64,000 bases of DNA from JAUMBM01 sp964441755. GTDB lineage: Bacteria > Bacteroidota > Bacteroidia > Chitinophagales > Saprospiraceae. Shown here one piece after another: positions 44,535 through 53,672 of this stretch; position 1 is the stretch's first letter, and each line of letters begins with the position of its first letter. The stretch is taken from positions 1 to 64,000 of the forward strand of contig CAYTVG010000003.1 in the NCBI GenBank assembly GCA_964441755.1. The letters run 5' to 3'. The position numbers and the translations under genes are program-made. The notes below the pieces were generated by a model. The model saw nothing but the letters and a program-made list of their open reading frames with translations. It searched no databases and was not told where the DNA came from.

Positions 44535-44621
44535 AGAAGCATCTTTTCCTGTATTCACCCTACTAAAGTCACACGCGGTGCTAAAGGCAGCCATAAAAGC
44601 AGACCGAGAACCTTAACACGG

Positions 44622-46454
44622 TTAAGACTCCTGAAACTGCAGCCTGAGCAGCGTACTGTAAGCCCCGTCGGGGATTGCAGAAAGCTGCTCATGTGTACCG
44701 GACTCAATAATTTTACCTTTGTCTATCACGTGGATTACATCTACGTCGCGAATAGTGCTCAGCCGGTGGGCTACGATAATTGAAGTACGTCCCCCCATCA
44801 ATACATTTAAGGCATCCTGTACTACCTTCTCACTTTCTGCATCCAGACTGGAAGTAGCCTCATCCAGCAGCAGGATAGCAGGATCTTTGAGAATAGCACG
44901 GGCAATAGCAATACGCTGTCGCTGGCCACCGCTCAACTTGATACCACGCTCACCAACTAGCGTATCAAATTTTTCCGGAAACCCATCGATAAACTCCCAG
45001 GCATTGGCCTTTCTGGCTGCCGCTTCGACTTCCGCCTCCGTTGCATCCGGCTTACCATAGCGAATATTCTCTTTGATAGTGCCCCCGAACAACAGCACCT
45101 CCTGCGGTACGATTGCCATATTCTGTCGAAGCTCGTTAAGTTCATAGGTCTGAAGCTGCTGATCATCGACCAGAATACTGCCGCGCTCAACCGGATAAAA
45201 GCGCAGCAATAACGATACTATGGTAGATTTTCCGCTGCCGCTGGCGCCCACCAGTGCGATCCGCTGCCCGGGCTGGATGGTAAAATTGATACCTTTGAGC
45301 ACGGCTACATCCGGACGGGTAGGGTAGGAAAAGTGTACCCCTTCGTAGCTTATCTTACCGGACAACCGGCGTTTGCTGTGTTGGCTATCAGGTGTTATGG
45401 ACAACTCAGAAGGAAGATGCAGAATCTCCACAATACGCTCTGTAGCTCCTACCGCAGCAACGATTTCTGTGTAAAATGTTCCAAGGCTGGCTATAGAACC
45501 TCCGATGATCCCGGTGAAGACAACAAAATCAACCAGTTCGCCCTCCAACATTTCACCCTGTTGCACCATCAGGGCAGCCCGCCACATGATAAAAAACAAT
45601 GCCCCAAACATGACAAAAATAATGAAGGCTGCAAAGAGTCCCCGCATCTGTGCTGCCTTCAGCGAAGTGCGCACAGCCGAAGTAAGACTCTTCACATAGC
45701 GCTGGCGTTCAAACCACTCATTTGTATATGCCTTTACCGTTTGAATAGACTGTATCGTTTCTTCAACCACTACGTTTGACTGCGCCAGCTCATCCTGCCG
45801 GCCTTTGGACAATTTGCGAATATAGCGGCCAAAGTACATAGCCACAATCACTACCAGGGGGAAGGTAGCCAGCATCGTAAGGGCAAGCCGTGGCATAGAA
45901 AAAACAATAATACCTACCCCTCCCAGCAATACGATCAACTGACGAATAAACTCCGCCAGCGTAATGCTGAAAATCCCCTGTACCTGAGTAACATCATTGG
46001 TCAGGCGGCTGGACAGCTCCCCTGACCGGCGTTCCTCGAAGAAAGTAATCGGCAGACTGATCAGCTTCTCGTACAAGTCTGTACGCAGCAGGGCCATACT
46101 CTTCTCGCTTACCAGCGCAAACAACTGCACCCTGAAGTAGGACATAACACTCTGCACTCCCAGCAGGCCAAGCAACAGCATAAATAGCTGGTTAAGAGAA
46201 AGATTGTAGGAAGATTTATTGGAAATGACGTTAAAAATCTCTCCGGGTACCTTCATAATCGCCAAAAACAACAGACTTCCGGCAGCCAGAAAGAACATAC
46301 CCAGCAGGAATGACCATTTGAAAGGAAGCACATAGCGAAATACCTCTACTGCCTTCTGCAGGCTGTCTTTGCTCAGCTTGGGCTTACCTTTGACGGTTGT
46401 CTCTTCACGCTGTGTGTCGAGCGAAGCTGATGGTTGGTGATTATTTGATGCCAT
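44622..46454 (-). CDS. MsbA-like ABC exporter (fused TMD-NBD)
   Basis: 610 residues. Residues about 35-345 are a type IV exporter membrane domain of six helices (LPFKWSFLLGMFFLAAGSLL, SLNQLFMLLLGLLGVQSVMS). The ATPase has Walker A GASGSGKST, Q-loop PQEVLLFGG, signature LSGGQRQRIAIARAI, Walker B ILLLDEATSSLD and the H-loop His in IVAHRLST. As a homodimer it should export a lipid, lipopolysaccharide precursor, peptide or drug. Members of this group in Bacteroidota are often labelled MsbA, but no lipid A genes are adjacent. Single gene with a -7 box at 46520-46527. Confidence 0.9.
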   Translation of the reverse strand: MASNNHQPSASLDTQREETTVKGKPKLSKDSLQKAVEVFRYVLPFKWSFLLGMFFLAAGSLLFLAIMKVPGEIFNVISNKSSYNLSLNQLFMLLLGLLGVQSVMSYFRVQLFALVSEKSMALLRTDLYEKLISLPITFFEERRSGELSSRLTNDVTQVQGIFSITLAEFIRQLIVLLGGVGIIVFSMPRLALTMLATFPLVVIVAMYFGRYIRKLSKGRQDELAQSNVVVEETIQSIQTVKAYTNEWFERQRYVKSLTSAVRTSLKAAQMRGLFAAFIIFVMFGALFFIMWRAALMVQQGEMLEGELVDFVVFTGIIGGSIASLGTFYTEIVAAVGATERIVEILHLPSELSITPDSQHSKRRLSGKISYEGVHFSYPTRPDVAVLKGINFTIQPGQRIALVGASGSGKSTIVSLLLRFYPVERGSILVDDQQLQTYELNELRQNMAIVPQEVLLFGGTIKENIRYGKPDATEAEVEAAARKANAWEFIDGFPEKFDTLVGERGIKLSGGQRQRIAIARAILKDPAILLLDEATSSLDAESEKVVQDALNVLMGGRTSIIVAHRLSTIRDVDVIHVIDKGKIIESGTHEQLSAIPDGAYSTLLRLQFQES

Positions 46455-46519
46455 AAGTAGAATACCAAATGTAGTAATTCAGCAAAATTGCGCAAATTTG
46501 CGCGCCCGGCTGACCGGCG

Positions 46520-46527
46520 CAAAGGTA
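46520..46527 (-). promoter_or_regulatory. -7 box of the ABC exporter gene
   Basis: Reads TACCTTTG on the minus strand, exact TAnnTTTG match, 66 bases upstream of the ATG. Confidence 0.5.
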
Positions 46528-46672
46528 AGGCTTATTATTTGTTGAATAACATTCAGCAGACAAACAGGTTGACCTCTTCGGATATTGATTGTCTGATTTA
46601 GCTGTCAATGAGCACTGTAACGGCGTTAGGGTCCAAGCAGACCGACCAAATACGTACTATTTTTACAATCTC

Positions 46673-47503
46673 ATGAGAAAACTATTTGTATATTTATTGT
46701 TGGGGGTATTGCATACAGGCACATACTTGCCTGCTCAGCAAGCCGAATTAGGTATTTTACTGGGTGGCGGCTTTTACAGTGGTGATCTTTCCCCTAAGGA
46801 GTTCGGCATTTATTTTACGGAAATAAAGCCTGCCTTGGGTCTTTTTTATCGCCTCAACACCCGCAGTCCGCTGAGTTTGCGGGCATCCTTGTCCCGAACA
46901 GGACTCGAAGCCGATGATCGTCGCCGTACCGGATTTGAAGATCGCATGTTCAACTTTCGGACAGCCGTTACAGAGCTGACACTTACGGCCGAGTACAGCC
47001 TTTTTACCACTGGTAACAGGCGCGGATGGCAGGTATCGCCCTTTATTTTTGGCGGCGGGGGTATCTACCGGTTCAAGCCCCAGGTACTGTTTGACGGGCA
47101 ATGGATAGACGTACAACCACTGGGTACTGAGGGGCAGGGGCTGCCGGGTTATGCAGCACCCTACGCACTTACGCAATGGCAACTCCCCATAGGATTGGGC
47201 ATACGACTTCACTACCGTCGACAGATGACCATTACGCTGGAACTAGGCGGGCGCAGACTGTTTACAGATCACCTCGATGACGTAAGTGGCGCGGAGATTC
47301 GCTATACAGACGTCCTCAACGGCAATGGTGCGCTGGCGGCCCAAATCAGCAGGCCACTGGTTTTTAACCCCGACAGAGACCTGGTATATCGAAGAGGAGG
47401 CGATCAGGTAGACTGGTACTATATCGGCGGCATCACCTTTGCCTTCCCCTTCGGCCCTCAGGGAAAGCTGCGTGGCCGGGGGATCGGATGCCCCACTTTC
47501 TAA
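46673..47503 (+). CDS. DUF6089/PorG-like outer-membrane beta-barrel
   Basis: About 276 residues from ATG 46673; signal peptide MRKLFVYLLLGVLHTGTYLPAQ. The mature start QAELGILLGGGFYSGDLSP and the alternating aromatic strands (EIKPALGLFYRLNTRSPLSL, TLTAEYSLF, VSPFIFGGGGIYRFKP, QLPIGLGIRLHYRRQMTITL, DWYYIGGITFAFPF) are typical of DUF6089-type barrels, a group that includes the T9SS protein PorG. Whether it is PorG itself or a general porin-like barrel cannot be decided. A long stem-loop follows. Confidence 0.72.
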   Translation: MRKLFVYLLLGVLHTGTYLPAQQAELGILLGGGFYSGDLSPKEFGIYFTEIKPALGLFYRLNTRSPLSLRASLSRTGLEADDRRRTGFEDRMFNFRTAVTELTLTAEYSLFTTGNRRGWQVSPFIFGGGGIYRFKPQVLFDGQWIDVQPLGTEGQGLPGYAAPYALTQWQLPIGLGIRLHYRRQMTITLELGGRRLFTDHLDDVSGAEIRYTDVLNGNGALAAQISRPLVFNPDRDLVYRRGGDQVDWYYIGGITFAFPFGPQGKLRGRGIGCPTF

Positions 47504-47526
47504 CACCCCGGCGAAAGCGCACAGCT

Positions 47527-47578
47527 CAAATGTACATATTCGCAGGATTGTTACTAATCCCGAGAATATGTGCATTTG
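47527..47578. terminator. Terminator after the PorG-like gene
   Basis: 15-bp stem (47527-47541 with 47564-47578, one G-T pair) and an inner GGATT/AATCC helix, 24 bases past the stop. Confidence 0.7.
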
Positions 47579-47688
47579 CAACGACCATAGGCTTCTGCAA
47601 ATCCTGCCAGTAGCTAAATATTGCTTTGACTGAAAAACTCACACACATTTTCAGGCAGGCAAGCTACTCCCCTTTGTAAATTTAATGT

Positions 47689-47696
47689 TAACTTTG
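47689..47696 (+). promoter_or_regulatory. -7 box of the LMW-PTP-like gene
   Basis: TAACTTTG, exact TAnnTTTG match, 24 bases before the ATG at 47720. TTTG (47673-47676) lies 12 bases upstream. Confidence 0.6.
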
Positions 47697-47719
47697 TGGC
47701 GCAACATTGTGAGGAACGT

Positions 47720-48172
47720 ATGAAGCGAGTGCTGATAGTAAGTCCTAACCACCATTGCCAGGCACACATGGCGCTGGGATACCTGAATTTTTTTGCTGCC
47801 AACCTTGCACAAGGAGTGAGTTTCGTTCCTTTATCTTCCTGCCAGTCAGAAGTTGTTCAGGTAATGCACGAGGACAACATCGATATCAGCAGACAATTTG
47901 CTGGTCCATTAGATACGCTGGAAAGTATGGCGACGACTGCCTTTGACTTTTTGATAACGATTGTTGACGATCAGGTTGCTACGCCTGAAGAACCCCAGCT
48001 TCCGGCCAACCACCGCCTACGGTACTACATTCCGGGTCCTGATTTTTATGGCGGTGGTATTGATGGTATGCGGGAGATGCGGGAGAGTGTCAAGAAGGCG
48101 CTCCTGCGATTCATCGGTCAGCACCTCATACCGGCACCTCCAATGCCAGCAGAGCAGCCCGAGTACCTCTGA
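47720..48172 (+). CDS. Degenerate LMW-phosphatase/ArsC-like protein
   Basis: About 150 residues from ATG 47720. The whole chain lines up with the LMW-PTP/thioredoxin-type arsenate reductase fold: RVLIVSPNHHCQAHMALGYL at the P-loop, VVQVMHEDNIDISRQFAGPL, FDFLITIVDDQV, and GGGIDGMREMRESVKKALLR. In active members the P-loop is VCxxNxCRS with a nucleophilic first Cys and Arg; here it reads VSPNHHCQAH, so the first Cys is Ser and the Arg is Gln. It is therefore probably not an active phosphatase or reductase and may bind an anion or a partner. The glpK gene converges on it. Confidence 0.75.
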   Translation: MKRVLIVSPNHHCQAHMALGYLNFFAANLAQGVSFVPLSSCQSEVVQVMHEDNIDISRQFAGPLDTLESMATTAFDFLITIVDDQVATPEEPQLPANHRLRYYIPGPDFYGGGIDGMREMRESVKKALLRFIGQHLIPAPPMPAEQPEYL

Positions 48173-48175
48173 CGA

Positions 48176-49666
48176 CTAGTCTTCCTCCCATCGCATCGTC
48201 CTTTCGACTGCCTTTTGCCAGCCTTTGTAAAGGTGGTCGCGTCTTTGGGTCTCCATTTGAGGATTGAAGCGGGCATCGCAGGCCCATTTATCCGACAGTT
48301 CGTCTACTGTCCAAAAACCTGCAGCCAGTCCGGCCAGATAAGCCGCCCCTAAGGCTGTGGTCTCGATAATCCGTGGTCTCTCCACCGCTGAATTCAGGAT
48401 ATCCGCCTGAAACTGCATAAGCAGGTTATTGGCACTGGCCCCTCCGTCGACACGAAGGCAGTGTATTGGCTGGCCGGCATCAGACTCCATGGCTGCCAGC
48501 ACGTCGCGGGTTTGGTAAGCAAGCGACTCCAGGGTGGCCCTGATGAGGTGCGATTTGTTGACACCCCGGGTGAGTCCAAAGATAGCCCCACGTGCATACA
48601 TATCCCAATAGGGTGCTCCCAGGCCAGCGAAAGCCGGCACCACGTACACGCCGTTGGTATCGGCAACCTTCATGGCAAAGAACTCTGAATCCGGCGACTC
48701 GTCAATTAACCTGAGACCATCGCGCAGCCATTGAATGGCCGCGCCGGCGATAAACACACTACCCTCCAGCGCGTACTGAACCTTGTGATTGAGCCCCCAC
48801 GCAATGGTAGTAATAAGCCCCGCACTTGAAAAGACAGGTGTATCGCCGGTATTCATCAGCATAAAGCAACCGGTACCATAGGTATTTTTGGCCATACCAG
48901 CCTGTAAACAAGCTTGTCCAAACAAAGCAGCCTGCTGATCTCCGGCTACACCCGTCACGGGGATAGCCTCTCCCAGCCACTCGGGCGACAGTTCCCCGAA
49001 GTAGGCATTGGAGGGCATTACTTCCGGAAGCACGGAAGCAGGTATGCGCAATGCATTCAACAGAGGCTCATCCCATTCGAGTCGGATAATATTGTACAAC
49101 ATGGTACGCGAAGCATTGGAGTAGTCGGTAGCATGTACCTTACCATCCGTAAGCCGGTAAATAAGCCAGCTATCGACCGTACCAAAGCACAAATCACCTG
49201 CTTCAGCTCTGCTCCTTGCCCCCGGAATATGATCGAGCATCCAGGCCAGCTTTGTCGCCGAAAAATAAGCGTCGATTACCAGTCCTGTATTGCTGCGCAC
49301 ATAAGTCTCCCAGCCTGCCGTTTTGAGTTGATCACAATGCTCGGCTGTACGGCGATCCTGCCATACGATAGCCCTGCCAAGTGGTTGGCCTGTATATCGA
49401 TCCCACAGCAAGGTCGTTTCGCGCTGGTTGGTGATGCCCACAGCAGCAATATCTTTTGCGCGAATACCTGTTTGCGCCATTACGCTGCGAGCCACCGACA
49501 GCTGTGTTGACCAAAGCTCTTCGGGATCGTGCTCGACCCATCCAGGTTGCGGGTAAAACTGCGTAAATTCTTCCTGCGCCATGGCTACCCACTGCCCCTG
49601 GCGGTTAAAGAGAATTGCGCGGGAGCTGGTGGTTCCCTGATCCAATGCCAGAATGTATGATTTCAT
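48176..49666 (-). CDS. glpK: Glycerol kinase
   Basis: 496 residues, FGGY family. Phosphorylates glycerol to glycerol 3-phosphate. Seen: ILALDQGTTSSRAILFNRQG at the start, VGITNQRETTLLWDRYTGQP with the substrate Arg/Glu, VIDAYFSATKLAWML, VAGDQQAALFGQACL with the catalytic Asp, and FAGLGAPYWDMYARG. It is a stand-alone gene; glpF and glpD are not in the window. Its stop is 3 bases beyond the end of the convergent LMW-PTP-like gene. Confidence 0.96.
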   Translation of the reverse strand: MKSYILALDQGTTSSRAILFNRQGQWVAMAQEEFTQFYPQPGWVEHDPEELWSTQLSVARSVMAQTGIRAKDIAAVGITNQRETTLLWDRYTGQPLGRAIVWQDRRTAEHCDQLKTAGWETYVRSNTGLVIDAYFSATKLAWMLDHIPGARSRAEAGDLCFGTVDSWLIYRLTDGKVHATDYSNASRTMLYNIIRLEWDEPLLNALRIPASVLPEVMPSNAYFGELSPEWLGEAIPVTGVAGDQQAALFGQACLQAGMAKNTYGTGCFMLMNTGDTPVFSSAGLITTIAWGLNHKVQYALEGSVFIAGAAIQWLRDGLRLIDESPDSEFFAMKVADTNGVYVVPAFAGLGAPYWDMYARGAIFGLTRGVNKSHLIRATLESLAYQTRDVLAAMESDAGQPIHCLRVDGGASANNLLMQFQADILNSAVERPRIIETTALGAAYLAGLAAGFWTVDELSDKWACDARFNPQMETQRRDHLYKGWQKAVERTMRWEED

Positions 49667-49710
49667 TGGCGGATAAGCTTACTTTGGTGAGTATATATTT
49701 GAGCGGAGGA

Positions 49711-51237
49711 TCAATGAGGACCTGCAGACGTTTGTGAGCTGCGCTCCAGTGTCAGAAAGGCCTTTCCCAAAAAATCGACCAGATCAGAAGCTATCAGACT
49801 TTCTTGTCCAAGCTCTGCGGCTGCCAAATCGCCGGCGAGGCCATGCAGACAGACCCCGATTAAAGCTGCTTCGGCCGGCCCGTAACCTCTGGCCAGCAAA
49901 CCCGTCAGCAGGCCTGTCAGCACATCTCCCGCACCCGCGGTAGCCATGCCCGCATTACCGCTGCAATTGAAAAACAGACTGCCTGACGGCAGTGCGGTAA
50001 TGGTATAAGCATTTTTCAAAACAATAACCAGCTGCCGCTGCACAGCCTGCTCCCGCAAGCACTGTAGGCGCGCAATATCATCAGCAGAAGGCCCGAACAA
50101 GCGTTCAAACTCTTTCGGATGCGGTGTCAGAATACTGCCCGGCGGAATATGTTCGATCAGAGACGGTTTATCAGCCAGCATATTCAGAGCATCGGCATCG
50201 AGCACCAGCGGCTTATTACTCTCCTCCAGCAACCTGGCAAGCGCCATCAACGAGGAAGGATGCTTACCCAGCCCGGGCCCCACACCTACCACCTGACAGG
50301 TATCGAGGACGGGCACTGTCCACCAGTGGCCCCCTGATGATTCCTCGCTGATCATAGCCTCCGGCACCCTCGCCAACAGCGGCATGACGCCTGCGGAAGG
50401 AATGTGCACCGTAAGCAGGCCCGCACCCGCGCGCAGGCAAGCATGCGCAGCCAGCAAGGCAGCGCCGATTTTACCCTCGCTGCCGGCAATGAGCAATGCA
50501 TGCCCCATGCTACCCTTATGCGAAAAGCGATCCCGCTTCCGCAACATTGCAGCAATCACATCTTTGCTTACCCAAAACTGATGACTGTCCAGCGCCGCAA
50601 GAGCCCCGGGCAACAAGCCTATATTGCCTACGGTCCATTTGCCTGCCAGCCCGCCACAGGAAGGCAGCAGAAATGAAAGTTTGGGCAGCTGAAAACTAAA
50701 CGTATAATCGGCCTTCAGCACCGGCCCCTGGGGGAGTGCGTCAACCGGAAGTCCACTCGGAATATCTATAGCTACCCGCAGGTTGGGAAGGGCATTCAAC
50801 CAGTGAATACAATCTGCCATAGCCCCCGAAATCGGGCGGTTGAGACCGGCGCCCATGAGTGCATCGACAAGTACAGCCGTTGCAGGGATGGCGGGGAAAG
50901 CATCAACGGAGAGTGTATGCAGGGGAAATACAACCGACTGAAGGGATACCAGTTGATGCTGCCTGTCCTGACTGCAAGGCAGCCCGAAGTCGGCCAGCCA
51001 CACCACCACTTTGCATCCCCGCTGCGACAGCAGGCGGGCGGCCGCCAGGCCATCGCCCCCATTATTGCCGGGGCCGCAAAAAACGTGGAAGGGCGAGGCA
51101 CTACCAGCAAGCTCGTACAACCAATCCGCGAAAGCAGCAGCAGCACGCTCCATGAGCATGCGGGAAGATATCGGCTCGTGTTCGATGGTATAAGCATCCC
51201 AAGCTTTGATCTGCCGGGCAGAAAGCAATTTGACCAT
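49711..51237 (-). CDS. nnrDE: Bifunctional NAD(P)HX epimerase / ADP-dependent NAD(P)HX dehydratase
   Basis: About 508 residues from ATG 51237 (MVKLLSARQIKAWD). Repairs hydrated NADH/NADPH. The N-terminal domain (to about 215) is NnrE (YjeF_N) with HVFCGPGNNGGDGLAAARLL and the later VAIDIPSGLPVDAL. The C-terminal domain (from about 235) is NnrD, of the ribokinase-like carbohydrate kinase fold, with GSMGHALLIAGSEGKIGAAL, GVGPGLGK, LTPHPKEFERLFG and NAGMATAGAGDVLTGLLTG. The two are fused as in E. coli YjeF. The frame extends five codons to another ATG. Confidence 0.94.
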   Translation of the reverse strand: MVKLLSARQIKAWDAYTIEHEPISSRMLMERAAAAFADWLYELAGSASPFHVFCGPGNNGGDGLAAARLLSQRGCKVVVWLADFGLPCSQDRQHQLVSLQSVVFPLHTLSVDAFPAIPATAVLVDALMGAGLNRPISGAMADCIHWLNALPNLRVAIDIPSGLPVDALPQGPVLKADYTFSFQLPKLSFLLPSCGGLAGKWTVGNIGLLPGALAALDSHQFWVSKDVIAAMLRKRDRFSHKGSMGHALLIAGSEGKIGAALLAAHACLRAGAGLLTVHIPSAGVMPLLARVPEAMISEESSGGHWWTVPVLDTCQVVGVGPGLGKHPSSLMALARLLEESNKPLVLDADALNMLADKPSLIEHIPPGSILTPHPKEFERLFGPSADDIARLQCLREQAVQRQLVIVLKNAYTITALPSGSLFFNCSGNAGMATAGAGDVLTGLLTGLLARGYGPAEAALIGVCLHGLAGDLAAAELGQESLIASDLVDFLGKAFLTLERSSQTSAGPH

Positions 51238-51362
51238 GTTATGTTCCATCATTCCGATTGCACGCTGAAAGTAAAATTTAGGGCTAAGTTAACGGTTTGT
51301 CGATTTATTTGTTAGATATTTCAGGTAAATAGCCGGATTTTTGCGAGTAAATACAAACAGAC

Positions 51363-52619
51363 ATGAATACAAAACTTTGGATTGTCGTACTGACCGTAGC
51401 AGCCTTTTTCCGGATGGGTATGCCGGTCAGCGATTTGGCCGCGCAAGCAGGAGCCAATCCGCTACAGCAAATAAAAGCGGATGTTGTCTATCTTTCTTCA
51501 GATTATCTTGAAGGACGCGAAGCGGGGACGCAGGGAGAAAAGCTGGCAGCCGACTACATTGCGTGGCGGTTTACCCAGATAGGATTGCAGCCCCGTGGGC
51601 AGGCAGGCAGCTGGTTTCATGAGTTCGACTTCAACTTCAATACCAACCCCCATGCGCAGGGAGGAGAAGCCCGCACCGGCCGTAATGTGGTAGGTTTTAT
51701 TGACAATGGAGCACCAACGACGGTTGTCATAGGTGCCCACTACGACCACCTGGGCTATGGCGCATTTGGCTCCTTGTACACAGGCGAACCCGCCATACAC
51801 AACGGTGCCGACGACAATGCCAGCGGAGTAGCTGCTATGTTGCGCATTGCAGAGTACCTGAAGCAAAGCGGCACTGCCAGGTCCAACAACTACCTCTTCC
51901 TTGCTTTCTCAGCCGAAGAGCTCGGTCTGGTAGGCTCCAAAAAATGGGTCAATGACCCGACGCTCGCCCTGGGCAGCATCAATTATATGTTTAACCTGGA
52001 CATGGTGGGCAGGCTCAATGAAGAAAAATCGCTGTTGATAACCGGTACAGGTACAAGCCCCAGCTGGGCGCCCATACTTGCACAGCTACAAGTAGCCGGC
52101 ATACAGATCCGCACAAGTGAATCGGGGGTAGGGCCTTCCGACCACACCTCTTTCTACCTCCAGAACATGCCCGTTCTGAGCTTTTTCACAGGCCAGCACA
52201 GCGACTACCACAAGCCGGTTGACGATGCCCACCTGATCAATTACCAGGGCATCTACGACATCACACAGCTGGCAGTAGCCATTATTGAGCAGACCAGCCA
52301 GGCAGGCAAGCTCGCTTTTACACCTACCAAGGATGAAAATGAGAATAAGCAGGCAGCTCGCTTCAAAGTGAGTCTGGGCGTTATGCCCGACTACGTTTAT
52401 GGTGGTACGGGGCTCAGGGTCGACAGTGTCATTGAGGGCAGGGTTGGCGCCAAAGCAGGCTTAAAAGCCGGTGATATCATTGTAAAGCTGGGTGATAAAG
52501 AGATCAGCGACATCTACACCTATATGGAAGGACTAGCCACTTTCCAGACAGGCAACAGCACCACCGTTGTTGTAAAAAGAGGCGAAACAGAGATTAGTAT
52601 GCCGGTCAAGTTTGAATAG
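51363..52619 (+). CDS. Exported M28-family aminopeptidase with PDZ domain
   Basis: 418 residues; signal peptide about 1-28 (ending SDLAAQ). Residues about 30-310 are an M28 zinc peptidase: metal ligands in VVIGAHYDHLGYG and HNGADDNASGVAAML, catalytic Glu in FSAEELGLVGS, ligands in FNLDMVGRL and the final His near GQHSDYHKPVDDAHL. Residues about 335-418 are a PDZ domain (GLRVDSVIEGRVGAKAGLKA, DIIVKLGDKEISDIYTYM). Likely a periplasmic or surface aminopeptidase; the PDZ part should help select peptide ends. M28-PDZ fusions are common in Bacteroidota. Confidence 0.9.
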   Translation: MNTKLWIVVLTVAAFFRMGMPVSDLAAQAGANPLQQIKADVVYLSSDYLEGREAGTQGEKLAADYIAWRFTQIGLQPRGQAGSWFHEFDFNFNTNPHAQGGEARTGRNVVGFIDNGAPTTVVIGAHYDHLGYGAFGSLYTGEPAIHNGADDNASGVAAMLRIAEYLKQSGTARSNNYLFLAFSAEELGLVGSKKWVNDPTLALGSINYMFNLDMVGRLNEEKSLLITGTGTSPSWAPILAQLQVAGIQIRTSESGVGPSDHTSFYLQNMPVLSFFTGQHSDYHKPVDDAHLINYQGIYDITQLAVAIIEQTSQAGKLAFTPTKDENENKQAARFKVSLGVMPDYVYGGTGLRVDSVIEGRVGAKAGLKAGDIIVKLGDKEISDIYTYMEGLATFQTGNSTTVVVKRGETEISMPVKFE

Positions 52620-52644
52620 TGGCCTGAGGTTTCAGCAAATTCGC

Positions 52645-52652
52645 TACCTTTG
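52645..52652 (+). promoter_or_regulatory. Candidate -7 box upstream of cdsA
   Basis: TACCTTTG, exact TAnnTTTG match, 170 bases before the cdsA start, with two stem-loops between. If used, cdsA has a structured leader; if not, the match is chance. Confidence 0.3.
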
Positions 52653-52711
52653 GCGCTGAAAATTACGATGCTACCATAACGGGTTGGCTGTTGTAACAAA
52701 AGCTGCTGCTT

Positions 52712-52753
52712 CGGAGGCATATTCGCTTTTTTAAAAAGGCAAATATGCCTCCG
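52712..52753. terminator. Stem-loop upstream of cdsA (1)
   Basis: 12-bp perfect outer stem (52712-52723 with 52742-52753) closing an inner T-run/A-run segment. It is a possible terminator of the M28-PDZ gene or a leader structure of cdsA. Confidence 0.55.
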
Positions 52754-52759
52754 GCATCG

Positions 52760-52782
52760 GCTTCGCTGCTGAGCAGCGAAGC
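52760..52782. terminator. Stem-loop upstream of cdsA (2)
   Basis: 10-bp perfect stem (52760-52769 with 52773-52782), 3-nt loop TGA, followed by ACTTTTG. Second of two tandem hairpins. Confidence 0.6.
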
Positions 52783-52823
52783 ACTTTTGATACAGTCATC
52801 GCGTAAAAACTGAACGAGTAATC

Positions 52824-53660
52824 ATGCAGGAGCTGGCAAGGCGAACAGCGACGGGTGTCATTTTCGTATTGGTGATGATCACGGGTATTTACGCAGGGCG
52901 CTGGGGCTACAGCCTGCTGTTTACGGCCGTCACCGGTCTCTCGCTGTGGGAATTTTTGTACCTGGTGCTCGACCGCAAGTCGAGGCGCGACCGCATCCGC
53001 AAGGCACTGGGGCTGTTGCTCGGGATTGTACCCTTTGCACACAGTCTGGTCTTGCAGCTCAACATTATTAATGATCCTATTGATTTTGTGATCATTACGT
53101 CTATTTTATACTCTCCGCTGGTCTTCGGTGCATTTGTTTATGAGTTGTTCATGGCATCAGAAAAACCGTTTGTCAATTTGGCTTTTCTGATGCTGGGTGT
53201 TTTTTACATAGGCATACCTTTTGGTCTGCTCAACTTTGTGGCCATACACCAGGGGGAGTATCTTCCCAATATTGTGATGGGGCTGTTGTTGCTCATCTGG
53301 GCCAACGATTCAGGGGCCTACCTTGTGGGATCCCGCTTAGGTAAGCACCTGCTGCTACCCCGGATCAGTCCCAAAAAGACCTGGGAAGGCACCTTGGGCG
53401 GGCTGGTGTTTACGCTGCTGACAGCCGTCATTCTGCACCTCTATTTTCTGGAGCTGCGGCTCATAGACTGGCTGGTGCTTGCCGGCATCATTGCTGTCTT
53501 TGGCAGCATAGGGGATCTGGTAGAAAGCATGCTCAAGCGCAGCCTGGCGGTGAAGGATTCGGGAAAAATCCTGCCGGGGCATGGCGGTATGCTCGACCGT
53601 TTCGATGGCCTCATCTTTTCACTCCCGTATGCTACAGCCTATTTACTGTGGATTCGCTAA
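52824..53660 (+). CDS. cdsA: Phosphatidate cytidylyltransferase
   Basis: 278 residues, inner-membrane protein with about eight hydrophobic helices. Makes CDP-diacylglycerol from phosphatidic acid and CTP, the branch point of phospholipid synthesis. The C-terminal signature is present: LLLPRISPKKTWEGTLGGL and SILKD-type VKDSGKILPGHGGMLDRFDG with the catalytic Asp/Lys cluster. The M20 hydrolase gene starts 12 bases after its stop, possibly in the same transcript. Two hairpins precede it. Confidence 0.95.
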   Translation: MQELARRTATGVIFVLVMITGIYAGRWGYSLLFTAVTGLSLWEFLYLVLDRKSRRDRIRKALGLLLGIVPFAHSLVLQLNIINDPIDFVIITSILYSPLVFGAFVYELFMASEKPFVNLAFLMLGVFYIGIPFGLLNFVAIHQGEYLPNIVMGLLLLIWANDSGAYLVGSRLGKHLLLPRISPKKTWEGTLGGLVFTLLTAVILHLYFLELRLIDWLVLAGIIAVFGSIGDLVESMLKRSLAVKDSGKILPGHGGMLDRFDGLIFSLPYATAYLLWIR

Positions 53661-53672
53661 ATCCGCTTCCTT

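Noticed and set aside
48176..49666. Overlapping antisense frame of 198 codons within glpK (48914-49510)
   Set aside because: glpK is complete with all motifs, and the antisense product has no recognisable features.
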